64,000 nucleotides of DNA from a bacterium. GTDB lineage: Bacteria > Planctomycetota > Planctomycetia > Kolteriales > Kolteriaceae. This document shows, piece by piece, positions 29,379 through 38,835 of the stretch. The position numbers and the translations under genes were made by a program. Each line of letters opens with the position of its first letter. Positions within the stretch are counted from its first letter, which is position 1. Location of the stretch: positions 1-64,000 of the forward strand of contig JAIELF010000041.1 in the NCBI GenBank assembly GCA_019753235.1, written 5' to 3'. A model generated the notes under the pieces. The model worked only from the letters and a program-made list of their open reading frames with translations, did no database searches and was not told the origin of the DNA.

Positions 29379-30341
29379 ATGATGGTCGAATTCCTTTTCA
29401 TGACCGCTTTTCTCTCGGGCGTAAATTCAACGGAACCAAAGCTCGAAACGCTTTCCCTCCGCGGCGGGCAAGTCGTGAAGGGAGAGATCCTCAAGGAGAA
29501 AGAGGATTCGCTGGTGGTGGATATCGGCGTCGAAGTGGTCGTCATCCCGAAGAATCAGATTTCCGTCCGGACACCCGTCGGCGAGGATGGAAAGTCTGCC
29601 ATGACTGTAGGCCCGGTTTTCGGGCAATCTCCCTATCTGTTTTCGACGTCGGACTTGCCTGTGGCACCGATCAAAGAACTCGTCAATAAATTTGGTGAAG
29701 CGGTCGTCCAGATCCGAACCCCGAGCGGGTCGGGGTCAGGATTCGTCATCGACGGTGCCGGCCATGTCATCACCAATTGTCACGTGATCGAAGGAGAGAC
29801 GCAGATCACCGTCGACATTTTCGAGCAAGCCGAGGGTTCAATCCGCGAGCGAAGTGTGACCGGCGTCGAGATCGTGGCGCTGACTCCTTTTTTTGATCTC
29901 GCGCTGCTCAAACTTCCCCAGGTGGAAGGGAAAAAATATCGGCAGGTCTATCTCGGTCAGATCGAAGAAGTTCGTCAGGGGGACGTCGCTTTTGCGATTG
30001 GTAGCCCACTCGGTTTGACCCGTAGCGTGACCGAAGGAATCATCAGCAACACCCAACGAAACGTCGATGGGCAGGTCTACCTGCAGATGACCGCCCAGAT
30101 CAGCCCGGGGAATTCGGGCGGTCCCCTTTTCAATAGCCGAGGCCAAGTGGTCGGCGTGACAAACATGAAAATCCCGCTGGGCGAGGGGTTGGGATTCGCG
30201 ATTCCGGTGAACTATATCGTCGATTTTCTTCGAAACAGAGAAGCATTCGCCTTTAACAAAGAGAATCCCAATACGGGGTATCACTATCAGGCGCCGCCGC
30301 GCCGCCGAGCCGCATTGGCCGAGGGGCCTAAGACTCCCTGA
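29379..30341 (+). CDS. Exported trypsin-like serine protease of the HtrA/DegP class, without PDZ domain
   Basis: 320 residues from ATG 29379 (GGAAGG upstream). A short hydrophobic start (1-17) is followed by a small beta domain (about 25-70), then a chymotrypsin-fold S1C protease. His135 lies in ITNCHVIEG, Asp173 in FFDLALLKL and Ser246 in ISPGNSGGPLF; AIGSPLGL and GEGLGFAIPVNYIVDFL also match. HtrA proteases degrade or refold damaged envelope proteins. The usual C-terminal PDZ domains are absent and replaced by a 30-residue basic/proline tail. The catalytic triad is complete, so it should be active. Confidence 0.9.
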   Translation: MMVEFLFMTAFLSGVNSTEPKLETLSLRGGQVVKGEILKEKEDSLVVDIGVEVVVIPKNQISVRTPVGEDGKSAMTVGPVFGQSPYLFSTSDLPVAPIKELVNKFGEAVVQIRTPSGSGSGFVIDGAGHVITNCHVIEGETQITVDIFEQAEGSIRERSVTGVEIVALTPFFDLALLKLPQVEGKKYRQVYLGQIEEVRQGDVAFAIGSPLGLTRSVTEGIISNTQRNVDGQVYLQMTAQISPGNSGGPLFNSRGQVVGVTNMKIPLGEGLGFAIPVNYIVDFLRNREAFAFNKENPNTGYHYQAPPRRRAALAEGPKTP

Positions 30342-30404
30342 TGCCCCGGGACGTCTTCTTTCGAACATGAACAGGCGTCCCCGAGCCGGGCCCAAAAGGG
30401 TCGG

Positions 30405-30429
30405 CACCCGCATCAGCTTGATGCGGGTG
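30405..30429 (+). other. Perfect 11-bp stem-loop downstream of the protease gene
   Basis: CACCCGCATCA pairs exactly with TGATGCGGGTG around a 3-base GCT loop. It lies 64 bases after the protease stop and 130 bases before the next gene. No T-run follows on the plus strand, so it may be a processing or stability hairpin rather than a simple terminator. Confidence 0.6.
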
Positions 30430-30560
30430 GAAAACCTTGAAACTTTCACGTTTATCAATCGGTACAAACCGCCAGTCGCTTTCCGTACGATGGAATTGCG
30501 ATGGGGCGAACCAATTAATCTTCCATTGCGTAGTTGACCTCTTCAGCCAAGGAGTGACTT

Positions 30561-32327
30561 GTGAATACCCTTCTTCCCGCCAGCTTGCTGGGCTGGCTTC
30601 GGGCGCGTGCCGTGTTGACGACAGCATTGTTGGTCTCCATGACCGCGTCGGTTCTAGCGGGACCTTTTGAAAACGCGGTGCCAGACGACACCGTCCTTTT
30701 CGTCAACCTGCCCAACGTGGCCCTGTTGAAGGAACGCTCGGGCGAAACCAGTCTTGCGAAACTTTTCAAAGACGAAGCGATGAAGCCCTTCGTCGATAAC
30801 CTCGGCGGCGAAATTCAGCTCCTGCTGGATACGGCCGAGCAAATCACCAGCATCAGCCTGGTCGACATCCTCAATCTTCCGACCGGCCAAGTCTCCATCG
30901 CCGTCCGCGCCGATGCCGAGAATTCGTCGGCTCTCCCTTACATCTACTTCATGGCGGATTGCAAGGGGAACGAAGAGAAGCTCAAGGATATCGTCACCAA
31001 GATCACCACCGCTCTCGAAGAGAACGGGATGTCGAAGGAAGTCGTCGGCGATCTGTCGGTCTACTCGATCGGCGATGCAGCTGCTCGTCAGCAGGTCGCT
31101 TTGGGCGTCAAGGGTAGCATTCTCGCGATCGGCAACGATCCAGAATCGCTGAACAAGGCCATTGCCGGTATCTCCTCGGGCGTAGGCGAAAGCCTCGGCA
31201 AGTCAGCTCGATTCGAAGCCTTTCGTCAGCGAGCGGGCGGCGTCGGCCACTTCGAAGTCTACTCTGACCTGGCTCGGACCGTCGATTATGCTTCGGACCT
31301 CGGACAGGCTCAGGTTACCACCGCTATCAGCATGCTCGGCCTGAACGCGTTTCAGTCGCTGGGCATCAGCATCTTGGTTGGTGAGAACGACAACGACACC
31401 AGCATGCAGGTCATCGTCAATACCGAAGGGTCAAGCCAGATCCTGAATCTCTTCAAAATGCCCACCAAGCCGATCAAGCCGGAACCTTGGGTTCCTGCCG
31501 ACGTTCTCAGCTACGACAGCTTCAACTGGGATGTCGATCTCTTCTACGAAACCCTTGTCGGCATGGTCAACGCCGTCTATCCCGGCGGGATGGAGCAGGT
31601 CGAAGGAATGCTTGCGGGACCAGATCCGGCCAACCCGCTCCTTAACCTCAAGAATGACCTGATCGGGCCTCTGGGCAACCGCATCACGGTCATCACCGAC
31701 TACATCACCGAAGAGAGCAAGTACAATCCTCGTCTTCTGCTCGCTTGGGAACTCGAGAACAGCCAAAAGCTGACCGAGCTCTTCGATCGACTGATGGCGC
31801 TGGCAGGTGGGGCACTGCCGCTGGAGACGCAAAACGTCAACGGCAACACGGTCTACACGTTCCCTCTGGGAGACCTGGTGGAAGCTCAGATGGGCGAAAG
31901 CCAAATGCCCTTTAAGTTGGGTGTTTTCGGCTTCACCATCACAAAAACGCACTTGATGCTGACGACCCACGTCGAACTGCTCAACAAGTGCCTCAACACC
32001 ACCAGCGGATTGCTCGAAAGCGATGCTTACAAGTTGATCGCTTCGAAGATTCCTGCCGAGGTCAGCTTGTTGGGAATGTCGCGTCGCGATGAAGAAGCCA
32101 AGGCCGCTTGGCAGTTCATCAAGAGCGGCAAGCTTGCCGAGATGATCCGCAAGGGAATGGAGTCGCAAGAGGAAGTCGGTGCATTCCTGGGCGGCATCAT
32201 TGATGCCCTCGACGGAAGCAACCTCCCCGAGTTCGACAAAGTCTCGAAGTATTTCACCCCAGCTGGCTCCTATGCCATCATGGATGAAAAGGGTGTCAAG
32301 TACATGAGCTTCACCCCGAAGAAGTAA
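30561..32327 (+). CDS. Exported DUF3352-like protein of unknown function
   Basis: 588 residues from GTG 30561, preceded by AAGGAG. A signal peptide (about 1-33, ending SVLAG) leads into a long protein opening NAVPDDTVLFVNLPNVALL, the typical start of planctomycete DUF3352-like periplasmic proteins. It continues with alternating beta and amphipathic segments (DLSVYSIGD, GSILAIGNDPESLNKAIAGI, VGHFEVYSDLART, FGFTITKTHLMLTTHVELL). There is no catalytic motif. It is followed by a clear terminator and is probably monocistronic. It may be a scaffold or lipid/peptide-binding envelope protein; the function is unknown. Confidence 0.75.
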   Translation: MNTLLPASLLGWLRARAVLTTALLVSMTASVLAGPFENAVPDDTVLFVNLPNVALLKERSGETSLAKLFKDEAMKPFVDNLGGEIQLLLDTAEQITSISLVDILNLPTGQVSIAVRADAENSSALPYIYFMADCKGNEEKLKDIVTKITTALEENGMSKEVVGDLSVYSIGDAAARQQVALGVKGSILAIGNDPESLNKAIAGISSGVGESLGKSARFEAFRQRAGGVGHFEVYSDLARTVDYASDLGQAQVTTAISMLGLNAFQSLGISILVGENDNDTSMQVIVNTEGSSQILNLFKMPTKPIKPEPWVPADVLSYDSFNWDVDLFYETLVGMVNAVYPGGMEQVEGMLAGPDPANPLLNLKNDLIGPLGNRITVITDYITEESKYNPRLLLAWELENSQKLTELFDRLMALAGGALPLETQNVNGNTVYTFPLGDLVEAQMGESQMPFKLGVFGFTITKTHLMLTTHVELLNKCLNTTSGLLESDAYKLIASKIPAEVSLLGMSRRDEEAKAAWQFIKSGKLAEMIRKGMESQEEVGAFLGGIIDALDGSNLPEFDKVSKYFTPAGSYAIMDEKGVKYMSFTPKK

Positions 32328-32374
32328 CCTGTTCCATATCTCCCTGAAAAGGGTGACGTGAACCGGTGCAAGGC

Positions 32375-32407
32375 GAGGGGAGGTCCAGGGGCCTCCCCTC
32401 CTCGTTT
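32375..32407 (+). terminator. Rho-independent terminator after the DUF3352-like gene
   Basis: GAGGGGAGG (32375-32383) pairs with CCTCCCCTC (32392-32400) around an 8-base loop, followed by CTCGTTTC. It begins 48 bases past the stop codon. Confidence 0.7.
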
Positions 32408-32632
32408 CTGCTCGGCGAAATCTTCCGACCCCCGGGCCATTCTTTCACTTCAAGACGCTGCCCGCTGTGAGACTAATTCGATCATTCCAGTCTAACCTTC
32501 GCTTAACGCCACCAGGCGATTCTCACCCCGAACCGAGCCAAGGTTCCCTTGCGTTGACCCGAACTTATCCAGAAACTATCTCCATCAAGGCAGGGCATGG
32601 TTTGTCTCTGCGATAGAGAAATTCTTTCTGGC

Positions 32633-34210
32633 ATGGATCGCTCGATGCGCTCGACTCAAAGACTTCATCTCTCGTCGATCCCCTTGGCCCGTACGGCGAC
32701 AGGGATCCTTCTTGTCATTCTTGCTTCGCCTACGTTCGCTCAGCCCCCAAGGGTCAACTTTCCCAGTGGCGGTTTCGCCGACCTCGAACAAGTCATTCGA
32801 TCCTGGTATCTCCGGTATTTCGGACGTGAAGCGGAACCTGCCGGGATTCAAGGCTGGGTCAACGCGATCAACAGAGGCCGATCCCTGCGGGATGTGCAGG
32901 TCGATCTCCTCGCTTCGGACGAGTTCTACCAACGACAGGGCCAGCGACCGGATCTCTTCGTGCGCGGACTCTACAAGGCGGAACTGGGCCGAATCCCAAC
33001 GCAAGAGGAGATGAGCACGTGGATACGTCGGCTTCGTCGCGATGGTGATCGACGATCAAAGATGGTACGCGATTTTCTTCAGTGGGCCGAGGGCCAAGCT
33101 AAAGTCGCTCCGCCACCCATCGCCCAGCCCACCGATCTTACTCGTCAACTGGTCGATGAAGCCGTTCTATTGCAGGATGCGGCCCGGCGAGAACTGACGG
33201 GTACGGTGCAAGGGCAGCAGCTTGGTTTTCGCACGCGCGATTTCATCGATGCGGCCGACCAGATCCACCGAGCTCAATTGCGTCGAGACTTTCAGCCCGG
33301 TCAGATCGCGAACCTCTTTTCAAATCTCGATCGCTCACTGTCGGCACTGGAAGAAGCGCTGGCCTGGCCGTCTGGGACGGCACCGGTCACGGTATCGATC
33401 GCTCGCCGAGCGCGAACGCATGTCGACAGCTTGCGGCAAAGTCTCGGTATCGTTGAGACAGCCTTGCCTCCTCGGCCCGACATCGGCGGCGCGGTCGACT
33501 GGCGCGCGCTCGATAACGAGCTGGGCACTCTTGCCGATGACGTCGAGGCTTCCATCCGCATCCTGAGATTTCCGCTTCGGCCGACATACGTTGATGCGAT
33601 TGTCCAGCGAGAGATGACGGGCCTGGCTGGCCAAGTGGCGGACCTTCGCAATCAACTCTGGAATGGTTTGGCGCCGGAACAGCTTCGCCAGGCGGTTATG
33701 GGATTGCAGAATCGCTCGGCCGGGATTGCCGGCAATATCGCCAGTACGTCCCAGGTTGTTCCATTGACACCCCAGTGGCAGCAAGTCGAGAATCGGCTGG
33801 CCGGGATCAGCCGAGTTTTGGGGATCAATGCCTGGCCCGGAACAGGGCCGATTTCGACCTATCCGCCCACTGGGCCGGCCCCCTCGGCGAATAATCTTCT
33901 CTACTCGATTGATGCGATCACGGCCGACATCGAGGTCTTCCTAGAGTCGCTGACGCCCATCATCACGCAGTATCCAGAGGCATTCTGGTTGCAGGCAGAG
34001 TATCGTCGGCTTCGGGCCAACTTGCTCTTGCTGCGTGAACTGGCGGCGCGCGGGGCCAATCCAGCCCAGGTTCGCGAGCAACTTTCCCGAGTGATCGATG
34101 GATATGGGCGAATCCAACAGAAGCTCAACGAGAGATCACTCCGGTCGATGTCGGTGGCCCCACCCAACTTGGACGCACGGATTCGCGACCTTCAACAGGC
34201 GATTCGCTGA
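32633..34210 (+). CDS. Exported DUF4214-containing protein
   Basis: 525 residues from ATG 32633 (ATG 32645 is equally possible). A signal peptide ends near SPTFAQ. Residues about 45-130 form a DUF4214 domain (IRSWYLRYFGREAEPAGIQG, ASDEFYQRQGQRPDLFVRGL), a helical module common in extracellular and S-layer-type proteins. The remaining 390 residues are helical with repeated Arg/Gln/Leu-rich stretches (FSNLDRSLSALEEALAWP, EQLSRVIDGYGRIQQKLNE) and look like an alpha-helical rod. Function unknown. The next gene starts 80 bases later on the same strand. Confidence 0.75.
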   Translation: MDRSMRSTQRLHLSSIPLARTATGILLVILASPTFAQPPRVNFPSGGFADLEQVIRSWYLRYFGREAEPAGIQGWVNAINRGRSLRDVQVDLLASDEFYQRQGQRPDLFVRGLYKAELGRIPTQEEMSTWIRRLRRDGDRRSKMVRDFLQWAEGQAKVAPPPIAQPTDLTRQLVDEAVLLQDAARRELTGTVQGQQLGFRTRDFIDAADQIHRAQLRRDFQPGQIANLFSNLDRSLSALEEALAWPSGTAPVTVSIARRARTHVDSLRQSLGIVETALPPRPDIGGAVDWRALDNELGTLADDVEASIRILRFPLRPTYVDAIVQREMTGLAGQVADLRNQLWNGLAPEQLRQAVMGLQNRSAGIAGNIASTSQVVPLTPQWQQVENRLAGISRVLGINAWPGTGPISTYPPTGPAPSANNLLYSIDAITADIEVFLESLTPIITQYPEAFWLQAEYRRLRANLLLLRELAARGANPAQVREQLSRVIDGYGRIQQKLNERSLRSMSVAPPNLDARIRDLQQAIR

Positions 34211-34290
34211 TGAACGTGCGGTCGATCGACATACCTTCCATCCAGGATTCATTCCGATCTATCGAACGATCGGCCAAAGGGAGTTGAACG

Positions 34291-35508
34291 ATGAGATTTC
34301 GATGCGTGGTCCTGGGAATAGGTCTTTTCAGTTTCACCGGCAGCGCGGAACCAACCGACGGGAACAACGCTGCCGAGATCATTTCGCCGGCGTCAAGTGA
34401 ACCGGCTCTGGTTGCCGTGCTGCACCAAGCGGAGGCGTTTCTCGCGAAGCAAAAGTCCATTCACGTGATTGCCCGTTACCGTTGGGAGTCGGGCGTCGAG
34501 GGGAAGAAGGAGGCCGGCCAGAAGAGGATCGAGGGTTGGTTAGTTCGCCCAAGCCATTTTCGCTTGATGGTGACGCGGGAAGGAGTCTCGGCATCCGACT
34601 TGTTGGTCGTGGGGGATGGCAGGACCGCCTACACTTATCTTCCACCGATGGAGCTATTCTCTGCCTCGCCGCTCGTGGGACCAAAAGCGGGGCTCGAGCG
34701 AAATGCCGTTGTCGCGCAAGCACTGGCCGGCTCGGGACTCGAAATGACTTGGCGGCCGGACATGGCTCGCTTTGTCGTGACGCAGGCGCAAAATATTCTC
34801 GATCGTGGCGTTGAAAAGAATAACGACGTGGAAGGGAGACATTTCTCCTTCTCATTCGGTGATGTGCGAGTTCAAGTGTGGTTCACGACCGGAGAAGAGC
34901 CGATCCTCAAGCGAGTGAAGAGAAGCACCAAATTAGCGACGGCCGGGGGAAGCGATCCTTTCGAGCTCGATATCGTCTCGGACCTCACTTGGGATTTCTC
35001 TCCGATCAACGATGACAACCTCTTTCGTTTCAGTCGATCACCATCCGCCAAGCGAGTTCACGATCTGTACGCGGCACTCGCGGGCGAAGACCCGCAGACG
35101 CCGGCCCAGACGCTCGACAAGATCACCTTGTTGTTGCCGAGCGGCAAAGAAACGACGCTTCCGAAGGATAAACCGACGCTGATGTTGGTCGGTTTGGCCT
35201 GGGATGAATCGATGATTCCGCTGGGCAAGGCGTTGTTGCTAGCGTCTCAAACAAAAGCCGAGCCAGCCCCGCAGGTCGCCGTCGTGGTAGTGGGGGATGA
35301 GGTTTCGGACTTGGCTCCGTTCTCGGCCGCATTGCCGACAACAGCCATCATGCTTGATCGGACGGGAACGCTTCCGACGGCTTTATCCCAAGACACACTG
35401 CCGATTCTTGTTGCGTGGAACGGAACCGCGACGACGCATGTGGCGGTTGTTTCGGAATCGACGCTGGCCGAGGAAGTCAAGAAAGCGATAAACGCCCCGC
35501 AGAAATGA
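34291..35508 (+). CDS. Exported DUF2092-like protein with cysteine-free thioredoxin-like tail
   Basis: 405 residues with GGGAG before the ATG and a signal peptide (1-19). The N-terminal 240 residues resemble DUF2092/LolA-fold periplasmic proteins (QKSIHVIARYRWES, GWLVRPSHFRLMVTREG, DNLFRFSRSPSAKRV). From about 275 a second domain (ITLLLPSGKETTLPKDKPT, LMLVGLAWDESMIPLGKAL, TLPILVAWNG) has the layout of a TlpA/AhpC thioredoxin fold. It has no CxxC pair; the whole mature chain appears to lack cysteine. This would be a redox-inactive thioredoxin-fold module. The domain assignment is by pattern only. Confidence 0.65.
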   Translation: MRFRCVVLGIGLFSFTGSAEPTDGNNAAEIISPASSEPALVAVLHQAEAFLAKQKSIHVIARYRWESGVEGKKEAGQKRIEGWLVRPSHFRLMVTREGVSASDLLVVGDGRTAYTYLPPMELFSASPLVGPKAGLERNAVVAQALAGSGLEMTWRPDMARFVVTQAQNILDRGVEKNNDVEGRHFSFSFGDVRVQVWFTTGEEPILKRVKRSTKLATAGGSDPFELDIVSDLTWDFSPINDDNLFRFSRSPSAKRVHDLYAALAGEDPQTPAQTLDKITLLLPSGKETTLPKDKPTLMLVGLAWDESMIPLGKALLLASQTKAEPAPQVAVVVVGDEVSDLAPFSAALPTTAIMLDRTGTLPTALSQDTLPILVAWNGTATTHVAVVSESTLAEEVKKAINAPQK

Positions 35509-35545
35509 AGGGCGTTCCGCCATTGGACACGATTGTCACGAAACG

Positions 35546-36394
35546 TTACTTGCTGGTACGGGCGAGCGAAGCATTCTGCTCGGCCTGTTGTTCCTTTGCG
35601 TACAGCTTCTTGACAAAGCCTGCCATCTTGCGATCGACAAACCGCGGCGCCAATCGGCTCGCCCACAGCAACAGCTTTCCTTGGAAAGTCAAAACCCGTT
35701 CGTTGATTCGGCGTTCGACCCCGTCGAGAATCTGTTGAGCACATTCGCTGGCCGTCATCGACCGCTGAGCATGCAGCGAATGGCGAGCGTTGTTCTCGAT
35801 CATATTCTGCTCGAAGCTAGACTGTGTCAGGCCAGGCAACACGGTGTGGACTTGAACGTTATCCTTCGAAAGCTCCGCCCGTAGTGCTTCGGTGAATCCC
35901 ATCAACGCGTACTTGCTCGCGGAGTATTCAGAACGGGAGGCGATCGCACGCCGGCCGGCGACGGAGTTGATCATGAGGATCGCGGGATCGTTGCCGTTTT
36001 TAAGCAATGGAATCGCGAGTCGTGTCAATTCGCAGACGGCAAAGAAGTTCACTTCCATGATCTGGCGAAGCCGATCCGGGCCGGCATACTGGAAATGCCC
36101 CGTCGCACCGATTCCCGCGTTGTTGATCAGCAGATCGAGCCCGCCGAACCGCTGTTCGACCGCTTGAATGATCCTCTGCCGGTCGGCCGCGTCGGTCAAT
36201 TCGCCGGTGATGGTTTCGACCCGGCCCCCTTGGCTTCGGGCCTGGGTAGCGATCTCGTTGAGCCGCTCCCCGTTACGGGCTGTTGCCAGGACCAGGGCCC
36301 CTCGTTTGGCCGCTTCGATCGTGAGGCCCGCCCCGATACCACTCGAGGCCCCGGTGATGATGATTCGCTTGCCGTTGAGTTCTCGCCGTGCCAT
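35546..36394 (-). CDS. Short-chain dehydrogenase/reductase (SDR)
   Basis: 282 residues from ATG 36394, preceded by GGAG; the longer frame to 36607 lacks conserved residues. Classical SDR motifs: cofactor loop TGASSGIGAGL, NNAGIG, active-site Ser in INSVAGRRA, and YSASKYAL carrying the catalytic Tyr and Lys. After PGLTQSSF comes a C-terminal basic extension. The region after the glycine loop (ATARNGERL) suggests NADP(H) preference. The substrate is unknown. It is convergent with the DUF2092-like gene and divergent from the glycosyltransferase at 36669. Confidence 0.88.
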   Translation of the reverse strand: MARRELNGKRIIITGASSGIGAGLTIEAAKRGALVLATARNGERLNEIATQARSQGGRVETITGELTDAADRQRIIQAVEQRFGGLDLLINNAGIGATGHFQYAGPDRLRQIMEVNFFAVCELTRLAIPLLKNGNDPAILMINSVAGRRAIASRSEYSASKYALMGFTEALRAELSKDNVQVHTVLPGLTQSSFEQNMIENNARHSLHAQRSMTASECAQQILDGVERRINERVLTFQGKLLLWASRLAPRFVDRKMAGFVKKLYAKEQQAEQNASLARTSK

Positions 36395-36668
36395 TTTCCG
36401 TTTCTCCAAAACCAATCGCGTCCCTACTGTTCGACCCTTCCTTTGGACGGGCGGATCGATTCGTTTCCGAAGGATTTCTCGCAGGGACCGACTGTTTCCT
36501 TCGAGCCGATTCGTCCTCAGAATCGAGGGATCTCTACCACAATTTCGCGAGGTCGGTACGACATGCGAACACTTTTCCGGTGGGCCACGAAGGAAGTGAT
36601 ATCGCAAAGAGCGTAAGGTTTACCCAGGCGTCATAATCGAGCGAACCAGGTTGGCAAAGGAGGATCGA

Positions 36669-38261
36669 ATGCGAATCGGCGTCGCGATCGCATTCGGTTT
36701 GGTGGCTCTCTCGATCGTTTATCTTTCGATCGACGAACCGGGCCTGACCATTGACGAGCCGATCAATACCGGTCATGGCAAAAGGATGGTTTATGCTCTG
36801 ACGCATGATGTCGCGAGAGAATCTCCCGCGGTATGGATCGATGGGCTTTTCCGGTCGGGGCACGAGCATCCTCCGCTGGCTCGGTTTCTGATCGGGTTAG
36901 CACATGCGTCGGTCGATCCTGCCCCTAACGATGCCGATGTCATTGTCCCCTTCGGCGGTCGGCCGGCGTCGGCCATCGCGTTCGGCGTGGTGGTTGGTCT
37001 CGCAGCTTGGGAAGCGGGGCGCTGGGCTGGCCTGGCTGGTTCGATCTGGGCGGGTCTCTTTACGCTGCTGTTGCCGAGACTTTTGGGACACGCTTACTTT
37101 GCGAGTCCCGAAGTGATCAGCACCGCTTTCATGCTGGCATCACTGATTGCGTGCCGAATCGCGATGGAGCCATCACCCCGTTGGACGGCTCGCGTCCTGG
37201 CGTATGTCGTCGCTGGCTTTGCGATCGGTCTGGCGATGTTGACCAAGTTGACGGCCGTCGTCGTGCCGATCACTTTCCTGATCTCTCTATTGCTGACGCA
37301 TGGACTCCGTTCGCTCGGCCCGCTTCTACTGACGGGGTCGATATCGATGGTCACATTGGTAGGGGGGTGGCCCTGGCTTTGGCCTGTCGATCTGCCGGGC
37401 TATTCCGCCGGTTGGCTTGGGACAGGCGAACGACTTGTCGAGTTCTTCCGAGTCGGCCTTGATCGCGCGACGATCTACGTCGATTATCTCGGGACGCAGT
37501 ATCCCCACGACGGTTTGAATGTCCCCTGGCATTTCGTTTGGTTCTTCTTCGTTTTCACACTCCCTGTGTCGACGCTCCTTTTAGGAGCGATCGGCTGGGG
37601 CGAGATGTTTGTTCACAGGAGAACGTCACCGTCGGCGGTTGTCTGGATCATCATGCCGATCCTCTCTCTTAGCTTGTTCACGTTGCCCATCGATCGCTAC
37701 GACAGCGAACGACTGTTTCTGTTCATCTTTCCAGTGATCAGTCTCTTAGCAGGGACTGCGGTCAAGTGCGCGGGCCGATCTCGAATTGCGCTGACGATTC
37801 TTTGGCTGATAGGAAGCGTCGGCATGGCATGGACTCTTCGTTCGCTCGTCCTTTTGCATCCTTTGCCGCTCAGTTATTTCAATGAACTGCTCGGTGGCCT
37901 GCGCGGGGCGGAGCGATGTCAGGTCGAACTGACGTATTGGGGGGACACCGTCACGCCCGCGTTCCTGGATGGATGGGCTTCGCAAGCAGACGAAGGCGAT
38001 CATGCGATCTTGATCCCCACGCTTTATCAGGGGCATCCGCATGCGATGATGACGCCCGCGATGCAGAAGAGAAACTTGCGAATCATTCCGCCTCCTCCTG
38101 TCGGGACGGGCGGGGCCCCGTGGGCGATCGTCTTTCGTCGCGAGGGCTATCTCCACGACAAGATCGCGAAAGAGGTCATGCAGAAGGGGACGCTTGTCGC
38201 CGAGCAGACGCGCGAAGGGGTTTGGCTCACCCGTCTCTATCGCTTGCCTGCCGAGCATTGA
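36669..38261 (+). CDS. Membrane glycosyltransferase, GT39/ArnT-like
   Basis: 530 residues from ATG 36669, which has a near-perfect AAAGGAGG. There are about ten to twelve membrane helices. The first loop has the acidic motif in GLTIDEPINTGH and then GHEHPPLARFLIGLA, the HPP motif of polyprenyl-phosphate-sugar-dependent glycosyltransferases. The C-terminal 120 residues form a soluble domain (SYFNELLGGLRGAERCQVEL, YWGDTVTPAFLDGWA). Acceptor and donor are unknown. Its last 35 bases overlap, tail to tail, the 3' end of the kinase gene on the other strand. Confidence 0.85.
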   Translation: MRIGVAIAFGLVALSIVYLSIDEPGLTIDEPINTGHGKRMVYALTHDVARESPAVWIDGLFRSGHEHPPLARFLIGLAHASVDPAPNDADVIVPFGGRPASAIAFGVVVGLAAWEAGRWAGLAGSIWAGLFTLLLPRLLGHAYFASPEVISTAFMLASLIACRIAMEPSPRWTARVLAYVVAGFAIGLAMLTKLTAVVVPITFLISLLLTHGLRSLGPLLLTGSISMVTLVGGWPWLWPVDLPGYSAGWLGTGERLVEFFRVGLDRATIYVDYLGTQYPHDGLNVPWHFVWFFFVFTLPVSTLLLGAIGWGEMFVHRRTSPSAVVWIIMPILSLSLFTLPIDRYDSERLFLFIFPVISLLAGTAVKCAGRSRIALTILWLIGSVGMAWTLRSLVLLHPLPLSYFNELLGGLRGAERCQVELTYWGDTVTPAFLDGWASQADEGDHAILIPTLYQGHPHAMMTPAMQKRNLRIIPPPPVGTGGAPWAIVFRREGYLHDKIAKEVMQKGTLVAEQTREGVWLTRLYRLPAEH

Positions 38262-38826
38262 ACCATTCGGATTGGCATCCTGTTTCCACTAACGGGAACA
38301 CGAGCTTTGGAAAATGGCGATCGATCCATCCTCGTTGGCAGGCAACTTCCGGGTCGAATGATCCACTTGTTCCGACCGATTTGAAGAGGATCAAACGGTC
38401 GGCGCGAAGCTTGATGGCGATGAAAGCCGCGATCGAATCGCTGGTGACGTCCCAACCGACCGGGACGTCGGCATCGCGCCGGATGTCAGCGCTTACTTCA
38501 AGGAATACGACCGATGCTGGCTCGTCGTCGAGTTTCTTCCACGACGAAAGGAGAACGGCGCCGGCGATCGATTTCGCGTAAAGACGAGCATGAAAGTCCA
38601 TGATGTCGAGAGCGCGCTCGTGAGCGATGTCGTTGGCAAGTTGTCCCGCTTGGCACTGTTGGCGAAGCTCGTCCACCGGCGAGCCACCACCGACGACCAC
38701 CACGACTTGATATTGATCGGCTAATGAACCGAGCCGATCAACGACGGCGGTCAGAAACGAGTTCCCAATCTTGGGAAGCAAGCTCCCACCCACCTTCACC
38801 ACGGCCCGGGGTCGGCGGGGATTCAT
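38227..38826 (-). CDS. Amino-acid-kinase-fold protein, MfnE-like
   Basis: 199 residues with AVVKVGGSLL at the start (phosphate-binding loop), VVVVGGGSPVDELR (glycine loop), and WDVTSDSIAAFIAIKLRADR followed by LILFKSVG. This arrangement matches the small archaeal-type aspartokinase-related kinases (COG2054), typified by MfnE, which phosphorylates the aminomethylfuran precursor of methanofuran. In methylotrophs and planctomycetes this family accompanies the tetrahydromethanopterin-linked C1 pathway. It is therefore indirect evidence that this organism has that pathway, though no other C1 gene is in the window. It starts 9 bases after the coiled-coil gene and is probably in its operon. Confidence 0.75.
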   Translation of the reverse strand: MNPRRPRAVVKVGGSLLPKIGNSFLTAVVDRLGSLADQYQVVVVVGGGSPVDELRQQCQAGQLANDIAHERALDIMDFHARLYAKSIAGAVLLSSWKKLDDEPASVVFLEVSADIRRDADVPVGWDVTSDSIAAFIAIKLRADRLILFKSVGTSGSFDPEVACQRGWIDRHFPKLVFPLVETGCQSEWFNARQASDRDG

Positions 38827-38835
38827 CGGAAGGGC

